A stretch of DNA of 64,000 bases from Phycisphaeraceae bacterium (GCA_020639215.1 JACKHA010000011.1:24460-88459), one strand, 5' to 3'; numbered from the stretch's first letter, positions 6,968-16,386 are shown. The notes: generated by a model from the letters alone, not told the origin. A program made the numbers and translations.

Positions 6968-8863
6968 GTGACACGGACACGTCATCGCCTGCGATCGCTC
7001 CGCATGCTCGTCGCGCTGGCCGCGGCTGTCGGCATGCTGCTGACAACCGCCTGGCCGCCTGCGGAGGCGTCGGCCCGCCAGCCGCAGACCACGCCCCAGA
7101 GCGCCGCGCCGAGCCCCGGGCAGGGCGCGACAGGCGGCCCCGTCACCGGGGCCGTCGCCGCCGCCAACAAGGCCGAAAACCTGGTCATCATCACGATCCG
7201 CGGCCCGATCGACGCCTTCACCGCCCAAAGCATCCGGCGCCGGATCGCGGCGGCCGAGGACGGCGGGGCCGACGCCATCGTCTTCGAGATCGACACCCCC
7301 GGCGGCGAGTTGAAGGCCGCCCTCGAGATCTGCAACGCGATCAAGGGAACCAGCGTGCCGTTGACGGTCGCGTGGGTGCACCCCGATGCATACTCGGCCG
7401 GGGCGATCATCGCGCTGTCGTGCCGGCAGATCGTCGCGAGCGACCCGGCGACGATGGGCGATGCGCTCGTGATCCTGGGCGGGCCGATGGGGTTCCAGTC
7501 CTTTGACGCACTGCCCGAGCAGGAGCGCCAGAAGGTGCTCTCGCCGCTGCTGGCCGAGGTCGTCAACTCTGCCCGTCGGAACGGCTACGACGAAATGCTC
7601 GTCCAGGGCATCGTCACGCGCGGCGTGGAACTCTGGCAGGTCCGTGATACAACGACGGGGCGGACCTACTGCATCAACGGGGACGAGTACCGGGCGCTCT
7701 TCGACGGCCCGCCGCCGCGCTCGAACCCGATCATCCCGTCGGCCCGGGGGCGGGGCCAGATGCCCAGCGCCGCCGGCCCCAGCGAGCCCGATCCGACCCG
7801 CCCGCTGCCGTCGGTCCGCGAGGGCGACCGCTTCCAACCCGCCAACCCGGAACTCTCCGACTCGCTCGCGGCCGCCATCAACAGCGAACTCACCGAGGCG
7901 ACCGACCGCCCAACGTTCTCCGAAGCCCAGGCCGGGCGCTACGAGCTCGTGCGTTACGTCACGCCCGGCGACGGCGCGGTCGTGATGAAGACCGACGAGC
8001 TGATGGCCCTGGGCGTCGCCTCGGCGGTCATCCGCAACCAGTCCGAACTCGAGTCGCACTTCGGGGCGGTGAACGTGGTCCGCCTCGACGAGTCGTGGTC
8101 GGAGCGGTTCGCGCGGTTCATGGTGCAGATGCCCGTCCGGTTCGTGCTCGTCGTCGTCTTCCTCATCGCGATGTTCATCGAGATGACCCACCCCGGCGCC
8201 ACCGTTCCGGCGTTCATCGCGCTGCTCGCGCTGGGCGGCCTGATCGCACCCTCGATGCTCGTGGGCATGGCGGCCTGGTGGGAGATCGCGGCCATCCTGG
8301 GCGGCATCGCCCTGATGGCCGTCGAGATCTTCGTCATCCCCGGCTTCGGGATCTTCGGCGTCGCCGGCATCGCCCTGCTGTTCGGCGGGCTGCTGGGCGT
8401 GATCATGCCCGGCGGCGGACGCCTGTTCCCCGGCGAGTCCGGCACGGGCCAGAGCGCCCTGGTGTCCGCGGCCATGCTGCTGGCCGCCGTGGTCACGTCC
8501 GGCGTGATCATCTACTTCATCACGCGCCACCTGGGCTCGCTGCCGATCCTGAACCGCCTCGTGCTCCAGGACGACCCCGAACGCGCGGGCGGCACGCTGT
8601 CGGCCATGGGCTCCTCCGACCACCCGCTCATGGGAGCCCTCGGGCGGGCCGCGACCGACCTGCGCCCCGCCGGGCGGGCCGAGATCGACGGGCGGCTGAT
8701 CGACGTCGTGGCCGAACTCGGCTACATTCCCGCCGGAACGCCGGTCCGCGTGGTCTCGGCGAGCCTGATGCGGATCGGCGTCGATGCCGCCACCGGGGCG
8801 GACGGGCCGGACGCGGGCTCAGGGAGCGACGCGGGGCCGAACCCATCGGCGGGTGCCGCGTGA
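6968..8863 (+). CDS. NfeD-type membrane protein with ClpP-like protease domain (long form)
   Basis: About 631 residues: signal-like segment (about 8-30), a ClpP/NfeD serine-protease domain (about 65-230: DTPGGELKAALE, then YSAGAIIALSC with the presumed nucleophile Ser), a low-complexity Pro-rich linker, a second alpha/beta stretch, four or so membrane helices (about 375-500) and a C-terminal OB-fold. The family is thought to act in membrane quality control, often with stomatin-like proteins, none of which is adjacent. Where archaeal homologues have the catalytic lysine (TKDLSL), I read VTRGVEL, i.e. Arg, so protease activity is uncertain. GTG 6968 is preferred over ATG 6929 because of the adjacent -10 box and the signal peptide. 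Confidence 0.85.
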   Translation: MTRTRHRLRSLRMLVALAAAVGMLLTTAWPPAEASARQPQTTPQSAAPSPGQGATGGPVTGAVAAANKAENLVIITIRGPIDAFTAQSIRRRIAAAEDGGADAIVFEIDTPGGELKAALEICNAIKGTSVPLTVAWVHPDAYSAGAIIALSCRQIVASDPATMGDALVILGGPMGFQSFDALPEQERQKVLSPLLAEVVNSARRNGYDEMLVQGIVTRGVELWQVRDTTTGRTYCINGDEYRALFDGPPPRSNPIIPSARGRGQMPSAAGPSEPDPTRPLPSVREGDRFQPANPELSDSLAAAINSELTEATDRPTFSEAQAGRYELVRYVTPGDGAVVMKTDELMALGVASAVIRNQSELESHFGAVNVVRLDESWSERFARFMVQMPVRFVLVVVFLIAMFIEMTHPGATVPAFIALLALGGLIAPSMLVGMAAWWEIAAILGGIALMAVEIFVIPGFGIFGVAGIALLFGGLLGVIMPGGGRLFPGESGTGQSALVSAAMLLAAVVTSGVIIYFITRHLGSLPILNRLVLQDDPERAGGTLSAMGSSDHPLMGALGRAATDLRPAGRAEIDGRLIDVVAELGYIPAGTPVRVVSASLMRIGVDAATGADGPDAGSGSDAGPNPSAGAA

Positions 8864-8920
8864 CGCCCCCGCGCGAAGAGAGCGGGCATCGCGCCCGCCC
8901 GTTCCCGGAGGCCCGAGCCC

Positions 8921-9424
8921 GTGCCTGAGCAGCAACTCGTCTGGGGCATCATCCTGCTTGGCGCCGCCCTCGCGGTCTTCGTGCTCGAGGTCTTCGTGCC
9001 CTCGATGGGCCTGCTCTCGATCGTCGGCGTCGGGCTGGCCATCGTCGGCCTCGTCATGCTCTTCCAGTACGACGTGATGACCGGCGTGATCGGCCTGCTG
9101 GTCATGCTCGTGCTCGGCCCACTGGTGTTCACGTTCGCGCTCAAGGTCTTCCCGCACACGGCGGTGGGGCGGTCGATCCTCTACGGCGGCAAGTCCGAGG
9201 AGGAGATCGAGCGGGAGACCGCCGAACGCCAGTCCGAGGCCGACAAGCGTCTGGCCCTGGTCGGCATGGAGGGCCAGACGCTCACGCCGCTGCGCCCCGT
9301 GGGCGCGGTTCGGATCGAGGGCCAGCGCTACGACGCGGTCTCCGAACTGGGCATGGTCGAAGCGGGCGTGAGGGTCCGTGTGACCGCGGCCGACGGGACG
9401 CAGATCAAAGTGCGGCCGGTGTAA
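8921..9424 (+). CDS. NfeD family protein, short form
   Basis: A 167-residue protein with about three hydrophobic helices (residues 5-75) followed by an NfeD-type OB-fold domain (about 105-167) containing GMEGQTLTPLRPVGAVRIEGQ, the most conserved segment of the family. Short NfeD proteins usually accompany a stomatin or a long NfeD; here it follows the long form by 57 bp on the same strand, so the two are probably co-transcribed and interact in the membrane. Translation starts at GTG 8921 after GGAGG about 11 nt upstream. Confidence 0.88.
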   Translation: MPEQQLVWGIILLGAALAVFVLEVFVPSMGLLSIVGVGLAIVGLVMLFQYDVMTGVIGLLVMLVLGPLVFTFALKVFPHTAVGRSILYGGKSEEEIERETAERQSEADKRLALVGMEGQTLTPLRPVGAVRIEGQRYDAVSELGMVEAGVRVRVTAADGTQIKVRPV

Positions 9425-9532
9425 GCGCGTGCGGTTGCCCGCCCCGCGGGCGCGGACCACAAGATCGCTCCTCGCTGGATGGCCGTCGGAAGGATCGGGT
9501 CGCAGATCTGGGATTCGAGTCTTCGAGTTCGA

Positions 9533-12500
9533 TCAGTCCAGATCCCGATCGAGCGTCGGCACCCGGATCGGCAGCAGGTTCACGCTGATCGACGTCTCGT
9601 CCTGGATGTTGTCGTACACCAGGTCGACCCGGAAGTAGAACGCCGGGAACTCGCGACGGACGCCCACGCGGGCCCGCCGGAAGTCGCCCTCGTCAACGTC
9701 GAACGACACCGAGCCCGTCGCCGCGTATTTGTCGGTGATGTTGTACAGCCACGCGAAGTCCGCGTACGTCACGTCCTGCGGGTTGAGGAACCGGATCTCG
9801 CCGCTGGTGGTCAGCTGCGGCGTGTGGTTGATGATGTACCCCGCGCTGATCCTGGCCGGCTGGTTGGAATCGAACGAGTAGATCCACTCGGTCGAGAGCC
9901 CCAGCGACTCGGTCGCCTGCCACGTCGCGTCCACCCGCCCGAACGTCCCCGGGTCGGACAGTTCCGGTCTCGGCTCGAAGAACCGCGGGATCAGCGACTC
10001 GCGGTCCTGGTCGTCGTCGTTCCAGATGATCTCCGCGTCAACCGTGAAGAAGTCCACGCTGCGGAACTGCCCGAACGAGCCACGCTGCGTCTGGAACGTC
10101 TGGTCCACGCCGACCCGCACCGTCGTGCCCTCGGCCAGCCCCTCCACGTCGTCGTCGTAGATCGGCAGGTCCGTCGAATCGATGTTGCTGGCCGCGTGGA
10201 ACACCGTGACCCGCGGCTCGATGATGTGGCGGATCCGGTGCACGTCGAACAGGCGCGACTCGGCCCCGTTGTCCACCCGCTGGATGCTCGTCGAGGCCGT
10301 TACGCCCGCGGCCCCCCAGAGGCGGGCGTTGTCATCCTCCTCGGGCGAGAACTCCTGGAAATCGGTGTCATAGAACGTCGTCCGCCCGACGACGAACGGG
10401 TTGATGTTCACCGGGCCGACGGGGACCTTGCTGGACAGCTCGTGGCGGGCGTCGAAACGCCACACGCCGTCCTCGAAGTACCCCTCGGACCGGAGGCGAT
10501 CGGCGATGGACTGATCCGGGTCGATGCCGAACGCCGCCCGCGACCGCCCCACGCGCGTGTAGCCGAGCTCCGCGGCGGTCGGCTCCGTGAAGTTCAGGCG
10601 GTTGTACCCGCCGCGCGCGTCGAGCGAGTAGATCACCAGCCCCGGGTAGCGCTGCGGGAACAGGTCGTCCGCCAGGCGCACGTAACGGAACTCGGGGAGT
10701 CTCTCGGTGGTGTAGCCGGGCCCGGCCTGGATGTACTCGTTGGCCGAGAAGTCGTTGAGCGAGCCGCGGGCGGTGATGGTGACCGCGGTGTTCGACTCGA
10801 GGCGCTGGGCGGTCACGCCGGTGGCGAACTCGCGCCGGGTCTCGCCGTCGCGGTCGAAGAACGCGTCAACAAACGTTTCGTCGCCGATGTACGCCAGCTC
10901 GCTGGTGAACGTCCAGAGGTCGTTGTAGATCCAGCGGTGCTCGCCGAGCACCATGCCCCGCGTGTCGCCGTCGCGCCCCACGCGTGCGCCGGAGTTCAGG
11001 CGGTCCTCGCCGACGTCGTTGAAGATGCCGTAGGCCAGCAGCGAGCCCTCGCCGCGGTCGGTCTTCCAATCGGCGTCGAGCCCGCCGGCGAGGCCCCGCT
11101 CGAAGTACCAGTCCACGAGCAGATCGGTCCGCAGCTCGGCGTCGAGCTCCGAGGGCGGGTCGATGCCCAGCAGCCCCATCGCGTCCCACGTCGTGCGCAG
11201 CGCGCCGTCGCCGCCGCCGATCCCGGACAGGCCGATGCCCCGCAAGGGGACCCGCTCCGGCTCGCCGCTGTACGTCGGCCAGTAGAAGAACGGCAGCGAG
11301 CCGGCCCGAAGCGTGAGGTCGTCGGCCTCGACGATGTTCCGCGTGATGCCGCTGCCCCCCGCCAACCGGCGCAGCGTGATCGTCGACGCGCCCAGCGTCA
11401 GCAGCGGGCGGTTGAAGGCCGACGTCGCCAGACGCGGGTTCTCCGCCGTGAACTCGCTGACCGCCTCCTGGCGGATCACGTCGGCCCGCAGGTACAGCGG
11501 CATCCGGAGCTGCTCGTTGTACGTGTTGAACACTCCGTCGAGCACGATGGCCCGGTCGCTCCGCAGGTCGTAGTACACGCTGTGCCCGCGCAGCGTGTAC
11601 TGCCCGTCGGTGGCCATCACGGCACCCTCGAGGTACACGCCGCGGAACTTCTCGCGATCCAGCGTCGCAAGGTCCTGCACGCTGCCGGGGTCGTGAAAGA
11701 TGACCGCACGGTCGGCCTTGAGCAGCATCGTTCGCCCGCTGCGCTCGTCGGTGCTCTGGATCACCACGCCGCCGTCAATGACGATCGTGGTCTCCTCGGC
11801 CCCACCCTGGACGACGGCCCGCTCGGCCCCGCCGACCGTCACGACGCCCGTCCGCGGCGCGATCACCGGCGTCGGCGTCGTGGGAGGCAGCGTCGAGATC
11901 GCGTCGCGGAACCGCTCCGTCGCCGCCGCCGCCTCGGCCTCAGAGATCACACGCTCCGGCGCGGGCACGCCCGTCGCGTCCCGGGGCACCGTCGCCCCCG
12001 GCAGGCGCGTGACCTCGCCGGGACGCTGACCCGGCGCTGTCGGCACGCCCGCGGGCACACCGACCGGCACGCGATCCGGCAGCGTCGCGACACCCCGCTC
12101 GTTCCCAACGCCCGCCACCCCGCCCGCCTCGCCCGCCTCGGGCACGCGGGCCACAAACGTCGGCACCGGCACCGGACGCCACAGCCGCCCGTCCTCCTCG
12201 GGCCCGGTGCCCCCATCCGCCAGCGGCGCCAGCCCCAGCACGCGGCGCAACTGGGCCGCCAGTTCCGCCTCCGCCCGCTCGACGATCCGGTCGCCGGGAC
12301 GCCCCTGGGTGACCAGGTCCGCCGACAGCGAAGGCCGCGACTCCGATCGAACGATGCCTTGCACCGCCAGCCACGACGCCGCGACCTGTGGCCCGGCGAC
12401 CGCCGCGGGCGAGCCGACGTCCTCGAACACCACGAACACCTGGTACTCGCCGCCCGTCTCGCCGATCGGTTGCACGTTCGTCAGCCAGACGACCGCACGC

Positions 12501-12811
12501 TTGGCCTGGAAGACCGAGTCGCCCAGCGTGACCACCACGCCATCATCCAGCAGCAGGCGGCGCGTCGGGGGCGACCCCGCCTCGGTCCACACGCTCGCCC
12601 GGCTGGCCTTCAGCCCGATCGATCCCCACACGACCGGGATGTTCAGCCGGATTCCGGCGAAGTCGCGCCCCGTGGGGTTCGCGATCGCCTGGGCCCCGGC
12701 CGGAGCCGCCACGCCAACGCACGCGATCACGCCGGCGACGATCGCGATCGGCGCGCCACAAACGCCCGTGAGGGCGCATGCCGCCGCGCGTGCCGCTGTC
12801 GTCCCTGCCAT
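9533..12811 (-). CDS. lptD: LptD/OstA-like outer-membrane assembly protein
   Basis: A 1092-residue protein with an N-terminal signal region, two OstA-like beta-jellyroll stretches (about 45-150, and about 340-440 with LKADRAVIFHD and YTLRGHSVYYDLRSDRA), separated by a Pro/Gly-rich linker, then a long C-terminal region rich in alternating aromatic/polar segments expected to form the LptD beta-barrel, ending in FYFRVDLVYDNIQDETS. LptD inserts lipopolysaccharide into the outer leaflet of the outer membrane. It is about 300 residues longer than the E. coli protein. Start ATG 12811 has AGGAC upstream and leads directly into the signal peptide. No other lpt gene lies nearby. Confidence 0.8.
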   Translation of the reverse strand: MAGTTAARAAACALTGVCGAPIAIVAGVIACVGVAAPAGAQAIANPTGRDFAGIRLNIPVVWGSIGLKASRASVWTEAGSPPTRRLLLDDGVVVTLGDSVFQAKRAVVWLTNVQPIGETGGEYQVFVVFEDVGSPAAVAGPQVAASWLAVQGIVRSESRPSLSADLVTQGRPGDRIVERAEAELAAQLRRVLGLAPLADGGTGPEEDGRLWRPVPVPTFVARVPEAGEAGGVAGVGNERGVATLPDRVPVGVPAGVPTAPGQRPGEVTRLPGATVPRDATGVPAPERVISEAEAAAATERFRDAISTLPPTTPTPVIAPRTGVVTVGGAERAVVQGGAEETTIVIDGGVVIQSTDERSGRTMLLKADRAVIFHDPGSVQDLATLDREKFRGVYLEGAVMATDGQYTLRGHSVYYDLRSDRAIVLDGVFNTYNEQLRMPLYLRADVIRQEAVSEFTAENPRLATSAFNRPLLTLGASTITLRRLAGGSGITRNIVEADDLTLRAGSLPFFYWPTYSGEPERVPLRGIGLSGIGGGDGALRTTWDAMGLLGIDPPSELDAELRTDLLVDWYFERGLAGGLDADWKTDRGEGSLLAYGIFNDVGEDRLNSGARVGRDGDTRGMVLGEHRWIYNDLWTFTSELAYIGDETFVDAFFDRDGETRREFATGVTAQRLESNTAVTITARGSLNDFSANEYIQAGPGYTTERLPEFRYVRLADDLFPQRYPGLVIYSLDARGGYNRLNFTEPTAAELGYTRVGRSRAAFGIDPDQSIADRLRSEGYFEDGVWRFDARHELSSKVPVGPVNINPFVVGRTTFYDTDFQEFSPEEDDNARLWGAAGVTASTSIQRVDNGAESRLFDVHRIRHIIEPRVTVFHAASNIDSTDLPIYDDDVEGLAEGTTVRVGVDQTFQTQRGSFGQFRSVDFFTVDAEIIWNDDDQDRESLIPRFFEPRPELSDPGTFGRVDATWQATESLGLSTEWIYSFDSNQPARISAGYIINHTPQLTTSGEIRFLNPQDVTYADFAWLYNITDKYAATGSVSFDVDEGDFRRARVGVRREFPAFYFRVDLVYDNIQDETSISVNLLPIRVPTLDRDLD

Positions 12812-12976
12812 GGCTCGTCCTGGGAACTCGATCCCCGATCCTGGGGTCGGTCGCCCGCCCACCGGGCGTCGATCCTACGGGGCGGCGGCACGGGCCACAA
12901 CCAAAGGGGCGTCATGTCGGATTGTCACGCGATTGCAGGCGCCGGCCGACGGACCCAGCGAAGCCCACCCCGGGGG

Positions 12977-13004
12977 TTGAGCCGGCTCCGCCCGGTGGTA
13001 CACT
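12977..13004 (+). promoter_or_regulatory. Sigma-70-like promoter of the dockerin-type gene
   Basis: TTGAGC (12977-12982), a 16-bp spacer and TACACT (12999-13004) lie about 50 nt before the start codon of the secreted protein gene. Confidence 0.55.
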
Positions 13005-13052
13005 GCCAAGGGCGTGGCACCATCGCGGGTTGGGGACTCAGGAGGACATGCC

Positions 13053-13907
13053 ATGGTTCGAGTCAACATGCTCCGCTCGGCCCCGCTGCTGGTGGCGCTG
13101 TGCGCCGGTGGCGCGTCGGCCCAGTCCATCAACATCGACCTCGGACGCCAAGGCGGGGTCCCCGGCCCCGCGTTCGCCGGTGCCGGCGTCGCGGGCGTCT
13201 GGAACACGCCCGACCTCCAGCTCGAAACGCCCCAGGCCCTGGTCGACGTTGCCGGCATCGCGACCGGCGCCACGATCGTCAGCCGGTTCGGCCCGCGCGA
13301 GTCCGCGCTCCGCCCGGACCCGGGCACGACCGGAGCCGCCGAGATGCTCCTCGACGACGGCATCTGGGGCACCGCCGACGTTCTGGTCCCCATCACCATC
13401 GCGGGCCTCGCACCGGGACGGTACAAGGCCATCGGCTACGGGTTCACAGGCAACGCGCCGAACGAGCGCACGTGGATCGACTTCGCCAACCCTGCCAACG
13501 GACGCAGCAGCGCCGCGGCGGTCGGCGGGGCCTGGACGGGGGCGTTCGAAGAGAGCGTCACCCACCACGCCGTCGGCATCACCTCGCCCGACGGCATCAT
13601 CGAGTTCTACGTCGCCGGCGGCATCTGGGGCCAGAGCGGGTTCTCCAACGGCCTGCAACTGGTCAAGGTCTGCAACGCCGACCTCACCACGGGCGCGATC
13701 CCGGGCCAGCCCGGCTTCGGCGTCCCCGACGGCGCCCTCAACAGCGACGACTTCTTCTACTTCCTCGACCGCTTCGCCGCCGGCGATCTCGGCGAGGCCG
13801 ACATGACCACCCTGGCCATCCCCGGACCCGGCTACGGGCAGCCCAACGGCATCCTCAACAACGACGACTTCTTCTACTACCTGAACCTGTTCGCGGTCGG
13901 CTGCTGA
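13053..13907 (+). CDS. Secreted protein with C-terminal dockerin-like (GC-type) repeats
   Basis: A 284-residue exported protein: signal peptide with likely cleavage after AGGASA (about residue 23), a beta-rich domain of unknown function, then two Asp/Asn-rich repeats near the end, NSDDFFYFLDRFAAGD and NNDDFFYYLNLFAVGC, each preceded by a proline/glycine loop (IPGQPGFGVPDG, IPGPGYGQPNG). These resemble calcium-binding dockerin/EF-hand-like repeats commonly found at the ends of exported Phycisphaerae proteins and ending in Gly-Cys. They may serve in surface anchoring or sorting. A strong AGGAGG precedes ATG 13053; a promoter lies upstream and an intrinsic terminator downstream, so it is monocistronic. 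Confidence 0.85.
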   Translation: MVRVNMLRSAPLLVALCAGGASAQSINIDLGRQGGVPGPAFAGAGVAGVWNTPDLQLETPQALVDVAGIATGATIVSRFGPRESALRPDPGTTGAAEMLLDDGIWGTADVLVPITIAGLAPGRYKAIGYGFTGNAPNERTWIDFANPANGRSSAAAVGGAWTGAFEESVTHHAVGITSPDGIIEFYVAGGIWGQSGFSNGLQLVKVCNADLTTGAIPGQPGFGVPDGALNSDDFFYFLDRFAAGDLGEADMTTLAIPGPGYGQPNGILNNDDFFYYLNLFAVGC

Positions 13908-13936
13908 GCCGCTCGGCCCACAGCGTCAACGGCGAC

Positions 13937-13963
13937 GGGCGGGCCGGATTGGTCCGCCCTTTT
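13937..13963 (+). terminator. Intrinsic terminator after the dockerin-type gene
   Basis: A 9-bp GC-rich stem (GGGCGGGCC paired with GGTCCGCCC, one G-U pair), loop GGATT, then TTTT. It is the only textbook Rho-independent terminator I found in the window. Confidence 0.8.
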
Positions 13964-14017
13964 CATGCGAGAGTTCACAAGGCACACTCGTCGCGATCGC
14001 ACGATCGCCGCGCCGAA

Positions 14018-14467
14018 TCAGAGGCCCCAGTCCTGGAGGATTCGGGCCGTTTCGTCGCGGTGCTGGCTCTCGTCGCGGACCATGTCTTCCAGTTGCACCT
14101 GCAAACCCTTGTCCCCGAACGCCTCGGCCTGACGCGACCGAACGGTGTACCGCTCCGCCGCCGCTCGCTCGGCCTTCAGGACAGCCTCGAGCATCTCCCG
14201 GTTCGACTTGGCCTCCGGCACAGGGGCGGCTTCGGCGGTTGGCGTGCCCCCGAGCGCGACGATCTTGTCGGCCAGGAACTGGGCGTGACCCGTCTCGTCG
14301 GGGATCTCGGCCATGAAGAACGCCCGCAGCTGTGGGCGATACGGTCCGGTCACCCGGGCGGCGTACGTCAGGTACTGGAGGATCGCCGAGTATTCGTTCG
14401 ACAAATCATCGTTCAGCGAGGCGATGAGGGCCACGCGTGTCGGTTTGTCGGTTGCGTCGTCGGGCAT
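14018..14467 (-). CDS. Ferritin-like diiron protein
   Basis: A 149-residue four-helix protein with metal-ligand motifs NEYSAILQY (helix 1), DETGHAQF (helix 2, E..H) and a C-terminal RDESQHRDE (E..H), plus a Glu in the third helix region. This pattern fits the ferritin-like superfamily (bacterioferritin/rubrerythrin-like), which oxidises and stores iron or detoxifies peroxide in the cytoplasm. ATG 14467 follows GGAGGAG at good spacing; the upstream open frame is antisense to the dnaB leader. The gene diverges from dnaB. Confidence 0.8.
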   Translation of the reverse strand: MPDDATDKPTRVALIASLNDDLSNEYSAILQYLTYAARVTGPYRPQLRAFFMAEIPDETGHAQFLADKIVALGGTPTAEAAPVPEAKSNREMLEAVLKAERAAAERYTVRSRQAEAFGDKGLQVQLEDMVRDESQHRDETARILQDWGL

Positions 14468-14613
14468 GGCCGCTCCTCCAAAGAAACACCCCGCGGGTTC
14501 GGGGCTCGATCTCCAAGACTGTACGGGCGGGTGTTCGGCGGATCGGTGTGGACAGACGCAGGAAACCTGTCGGGTGCCCGACTCCGGGGGGCCGACGCGC
14601 CAACACTCCACAG

Positions 14614-16386
14614 GTGGAGCAAGGACGCCCAACCGACCCATCCCGCCGCCAGGACGCCGCGCGAGGCCCGCGCCCGGACCTGGGCGGCATCCTCGGCAAG
14701 GCTCCACCCCGGAACCCGCAAGCCGAGATGGCGTTGCTGGGCGCCCTGCTCACCGACCCCCACATGATGGGGGAGATCTTGGCCCTCGTGCCCGGGCCGG
14801 AGATGTTCAGCCTCGAGGCCCACGGGGCGATCTACACCGCCATCGCCGAGGTCTGGGACCAGGCCCAGTCGGGCGACCTGGTGCAGATCGTCGAACGCCT
14901 GCGAGGCAAGAAGTCGCTCGAGGCGGTGGGGGGGCCGACGTACCTGGTCCAGCTCGTCGACTCGACGCCCAGCACGCAGGCGGCCCCGCACTACGCCCGG
15001 ATCGTCGCGGAAAAGTACCGCCTGCGCCGCCTCATCGAGGCCGCCGAGCAGATCGCGTACGACGCGTACCAGGCGGGCGACGCCGGCTCGGATGAAGTCA
15101 GGCTCGTCCTGGACGAGGCCGAGGCCGCGATCTTCAAGATCGCCGAGGGGGCCAACGCCGACGAGGCCCAGAAACTCTCCGAGCTCCTGCAGGACGAGGT
15201 CGACCGCCTCGACCGCGCGATGGACGGCGAGCGCGTCACCGGGATCTCCACCGGCTTCCACGATCTGGACCGGAAGACCTCGGGCCTGCACCCCGGCGAA
15301 CTGATCGTCATCGCCGGACGCCCCTCGATGGGCAAGACGAGCCTCGCACTGAACCTGGCCGAGCAGATCGCCCTGGGCGGGCGGGCCCCGCACGAGACCC
15401 ACCGCGGCGAGACCCCCGTGCCGGTCGCGTTCTTCAGCCTCGAGATGTCCAAGGAGGCCGTCTCGCAGCGCCTTATCTCGGCCGCGGCCAACGTCGACCA
15501 CCAGCGCCTCCGCTCCGGCGACATCTCGATGGACGAGTTCGAGCGCATCAAGGGCGCGTGCGCCACGCTGCACCACGCCCCCGTGATCGTCGACGACACG
15601 CCCGCCCTCACGGTGCTCCAGCTCCGCGCCAAGGCCCGGCGCATGGCGACCCAGCACAAGATCCGCTGCATCATGGTCGACTACCTGCAGCTGCTCACCG
15701 CCCCCAGCGCGGGGCGTGAGAGCCGCCAGAACGAGGTCGCCGCCATCAGCCGCGGCATCAAGAGCCTGGCCCGCGAACTCCGCGTCCCGGTCGTCTGCCT
15801 GGCCCAGCTCAACCGCGGCGTGGAGAACCGCGAGGGCAACCGCCCCCGCATGAGCGACCTCCGCGAGTCGGGCGCCATCGAGCAGGACGCCGACATCATC
15901 ATGCTGCTGCACCGCGAGGAGTACTACCACATCGGCGAGCCGGACTGGCTCGACGCCCACCCGGAGGCCAAGGGCAAGGCCGAGCTGATCATCGCCAAGC
16001 AGCGCAACGGGCCGACGGGCGTGGTCGAGTTCGCCTGGGACGCCGCGGCCACGCGGTTCAAGAACTACGCGGACATGGACATCGACCCGGCGGCGTACGA
16101 GCGGACGATGCGGGCCCCGGCGTCGCTCGAGAAGCCGCGCCACCAGGGCAACGGGAGCGGGGGACTTCCCGGAGGCGGTGGGGGAGGCGGGTACACGGCG
16201 TACGACGCGAGCGGTGGCGCCTCGAGCGGATTCGCCGCCCGGGTCGAGCCCAAGCCGTTCGCGCCCGGCAGCCGCACCGGCCCGGTCGGCGAGTTCCGCG
16301 ACGGCGGCGGGCCGGACCGGGACGAGCCGCAGCGCGACGAGCCCGTGGACTACGCGGGGGCGGACGACGAGGAGCCGCCGTTCTGA
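14614..16386 (+). CDS. dnaB: Replicative DNA helicase DnaB
   Basis: The hexameric helicase that unwinds DNA at the replication fork. The N-terminal domain starts at PRNPQAEMALLGALLTDP (about residue 33); the RecA-like domain carries Walker A GRPSMGKTSLALN, FFSLEMSKE, Walker B IMVDYLQLL and the motif H4-type segment ESGAIEQDADIIMLLHR. After the core there is an about 120-residue Gly/Pro/acidic tail ending ADDEEPPF, which resembles the acidic tip of single-strand binding protein. The start is uncertain: there is no ATG close to the conserved domain, so GTG 14614 is used; GTG 14548 is an alternative. No Shine-Dalgarno is evident at either. Confidence 0.93.
   Translation: MEQGRPTDPSRRQDAARGPRPDLGGILGKAPPRNPQAEMALLGALLTDPHMMGEILALVPGPEMFSLEAHGAIYTAIAEVWDQAQSGDLVQIVERLRGKKSLEAVGGPTYLVQLVDSTPSTQAAPHYARIVAEKYRLRRLIEAAEQIAYDAYQAGDAGSDEVRLVLDEAEAAIFKIAEGANADEAQKLSELLQDEVDRLDRAMDGERVTGISTGFHDLDRKTSGLHPGELIVIAGRPSMGKTSLALNLAEQIALGGRAPHETHRGETPVPVAFFSLEMSKEAVSQRLISAAANVDHQRLRSGDISMDEFERIKGACATLHHAPVIVDDTPALTVLQLRAKARRMATQHKIRCIMVDYLQLLTAPSAGRESRQNEVAAISRGIKSLARELRVPVVCLAQLNRGVENREGNRPRMSDLRESGAIEQDADIIMLLHREEYYHIGEPDWLDAHPEAKGKAELIIAKQRNGPTGVVEFAWDAAATRFKNYADMDIDPAAYERTMRAPASLEKPRHQGNGSGGLPGGGGGGGYTAYDASGGASSGFAARVEPKPFAPGSRTGPVGEFRDGGGPDRDEPQRDEPVDYAGADDEEPPF

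Noticed and set aside
9479..14767. Open frame of 1762 codons on the plus strand
   Set aside because: It is antisense to the LptD-like gene and runs out of frame over three other genes; the peptide is Arg/Pro/His-rich without domains. Such long shadows are expected at this GC content.
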